DNA of 23,019 bases from JAYFQF01 sp034927285 (lineage in GTDB: Bacteria > Bacillota > Peptococcia > DRI-13 > UBA5745): positions 1-23,019 of the forward strand of contig JAYFQF010000025.1 of the NCBI GenBank assembly GCA_034927285.1. The letters are read 5' to 3'. A program made the translations under genes and the position numbers. Shown piece by piece: positions 22,363 to 23,019 of this stretch (its first letter is position 1; each line of letters starts with the position of its first letter). Below the pieces are notes generated by a model, which searched no databases, was not told the origin of the DNA, and saw nothing but the letters and a program-made list of their open reading frames with translations.

Positions 22363-22390
22363 AAGGCTTCTAAAAGTTAGAAGCCTTTTT
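22361..22390 (+). terminator. Terminator of the sigma-54 activator gene, containing palindrome copy 2
   Basis: AAAAGGCTTCTAA (22361-22373) pairs exactly with TTAGAAGCCTTTT, closing a three-base AAG loop, and a T-run ends at 22390. The upper stem is also the 15-bp motif TTCTAAAAGTTAGAA (22368-22382), so the same DNA may serve as terminator and activator site. Confidence 0.85.
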
Positions 22391-22447
22391 GTTATCTGGG
22401 GTTAAGGTTTTTTTGCCCTGCTTTTTCTCCCGGAACAGCGTCAAAGA

Positions 22448-22462
22448 TTCTAAATTTTAGAA
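22448..22462. repeat. Activator-site palindrome, copy 3
   Basis: TTCTAAATTTTAGAA: perfect 7-bp arms around a central T. No T-run follows, so unlike copy 2 it has no terminator explanation. It lies about 130 bp before the -24 element. Confidence 0.7.
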
Positions 22463-22580
22463 GAAAATCCCTGCCACTTTATTTGTCGAATAAGTGAGAA
22501 AAAAGAAATTTATCGGAAAATCCTTGCGGCCATTGGCTTTTTCCCGGGCTCGCCGCCCGCCTCTGCTTTGCCTTTAAGGT

Positions 22581-22596
22581 TGGCATAGAATATGCA
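22581..22596 (+). promoter_or_regulatory. Sigma-54 (-24/-12) promoter
   Basis: TGGCATAGAATATGCA. The invariant GG (22582-22583) and GC (22594-22595) are exactly 12 bp apart, and the sequence is close to TGGCAC-N5-TTGCA. The predicted start is near 22607, with a leader of about 55 nt to the gene. Confidence 0.85.
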
Positions 22597-22662
22597 ACAC
22601 ATAAGATCAGCATTGAAGGGCGCAAGATTCGTATTATAATCCAAAAAGGAGGAATGAAGGTA

Positions 22663-22977
22663 ATGCGTGTAACGAAGCATCCAATCCTGCCGGAAGAGGC
22701 ACCCTGCGACGTGACGATTTACGTGGACGGGAAAGAGATCCCGGCCAAGGCGGGGGAGCCCATTGCGGCGGCCTTATTGGCCGCGGGGATCCGGGTTTTT
22801 CGCAAAACGGCGAAAAAAGGGTATCCCCGGGGGATTTTCTGCGGTATCGGCCGCTGCACCGACTGCGTCATGACCGTAGACGGCCAACCCAATGTCCGCA
22901 CCTGCGTCACGCCGGTACGGGCCGGCATGAAAGTGGAGACCCAAATCGGGTTAGGAAGGTGGGCTGAGCAAGCATGA
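22663..22977 (+). CDS. [2Fe-2S]-binding subunit of an FAD-dependent oxidoreductase
   Basis: Ferredoxin-like protein of 104 residues. Cys60, Cys65, Cys68 and Cys81 form C-x4-C-x2-C-x12-C (FCGIGRCTDC and VRTC), the pattern of the small iron-sulfur subunits of sarcosine oxidase-, HcnA- and proline dehydrogenase-like flavoenzyme complexes. The start at 22663 is chosen because AAGGAGG ends 10 nt upstream; the ATG at 22654 lies only 1 nt from it. The stop overlaps the next ATG as ATGA. It would carry electrons to or from the FAD subunit encoded next. The amine or amino-acid substrate is inferred from the family and cannot be fixed here. Confidence 0.9.
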   Translation: MRVTKHPILPEEAPCDVTIYVDGKEIPAKAGEPIAAALLAAGIRVFRKTAKKGYPRGIFCGIGRCTDCVMTVDGQPNVRTCVTPVRAGMKVETQIGLGRWAEQA

Positions 22978-23019
22978 GAAAAGTACAGGTCATCGTCATT
23001 GGCGCGGGCCCCGCGGGGC
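22974..23019 (+). CDS. FAD-dependent oxidoreductase, N-terminal start only
   Basis: Only the first 15 codons are in the window: MRKVQVIVIGAGPAG, an FAD/NAD-binding GxGxxG fold start. The ATG overlaps the stop of the [2Fe-2S] gene by 4 nt, showing translational coupling. The pairing suggests the alpha or large subunit of a sarcosine oxidase/HcnB-type dehydrogenase, but the substrate cannot be told. Confidence 0.85.
   Translation, partial: MRKVQVIVIGAGPAG

Larger units (their letters stand above)
22330..22662. promoter_or_regulatory. Sigma-54 control region of the [2Fe-2S]/FAD oxidoreductase operon
   Basis: Non-coding. It holds three copies of the palindrome TTCTAA-N3-TTAGAA: 22348-22362 (one mismatch), 22368-22382 (perfect arms, also the terminator stem) and 22448-22462 (perfect arms). 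A -24/-12 promoter follows at 22581-22596. The sites lie 120-235 bp upstream of the -24 element, the normal range for activator sites that work by DNA looping. Confidence 0.8.

Noticed and set aside
22613..22640. Sigma-A-like TTGAAG-N16-TATAAT before the [2Fe-2S] gene
   Set aside because: Its start would fall at about 22647, inside the ribosome binding site, while a well-spaced -24/-12 promoter lies just upstream.

Overview
The window is bacterial chromosome, most likely from a Gram-positive, probably endospore-forming member of the Clostridia of the Desulfitobacterium/Peptococcaceae kind. Supporting signs are strong AGGAGG ribosome binding sites, sigma-A promoters with 16-17 bp spacers, an S-layer homology (SLH) protein, a CheX-type phosphatase, a Gln/Asn-rich SASP-like small protein, a GGGGACGG-type palindromic repeat, and sigma-54 control of a redox operon. 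This placement is inference; there is no rRNA. I see no transposase, phage gene, plasmid origin or CRISPR array.

Layout. (1) 1-1070: 3' end of an SLH surface protein, a 49-bp palindromic repeat, and tRNA-Leu(CAA) on the minus strand with its promoter and terminator. (2) 1239-3723: operon of an MFS transporter, a ChrB N-domain protein and a DUF1232 membrane protein, with a consensus promoter and a terminator. (3) 3817-8766: signalling island. A minus-strand EAL-CBS-GGDEF cyclic-di-GMP gene is broken by a one-base frameshift in its catalytic DDFG motif. Divergent from it is a compact operon: CheY-like receiver, CheA-like kinase without a CheW domain, and CheX phosphatase. The kinase and the c-di-GMP protein share a homologous CBS-type module. 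(4) 8779-9475: fluoride riboswitch and crcB fluoride channel, then a bidirectional terminator. (5) 9534-12301: Q/N-rich small protein (minus), then an ECF sigma factor overlapping an anti-sigma-like DUF4349 membrane protein. (6) 12558-16404: two convergent MATE exporters; the second is divergent from a LysR regulator, with overlapping -35 boxes. (7) 16578-22329: polA, coaE, a lytic transglycosylase and a sigma-54 activator with a Rossmann domain before its PAS domain. (8) 22330-23019: sigma-54 control region with three copies of a 15-bp palindrome and a -24/-12 promoter, then a [2Fe-2S] protein and the start of an FAD oxidoreductase.

The most interesting parts are the sigma-54 circuit at the right end, where one candidate activator site forms the stem of the activator gene's own terminator, and the chemosensory/c-di-GMP island, where kinase and c-di-GMP enzyme appear to share a sensory module while the enzyme is frameshifted at its active site.
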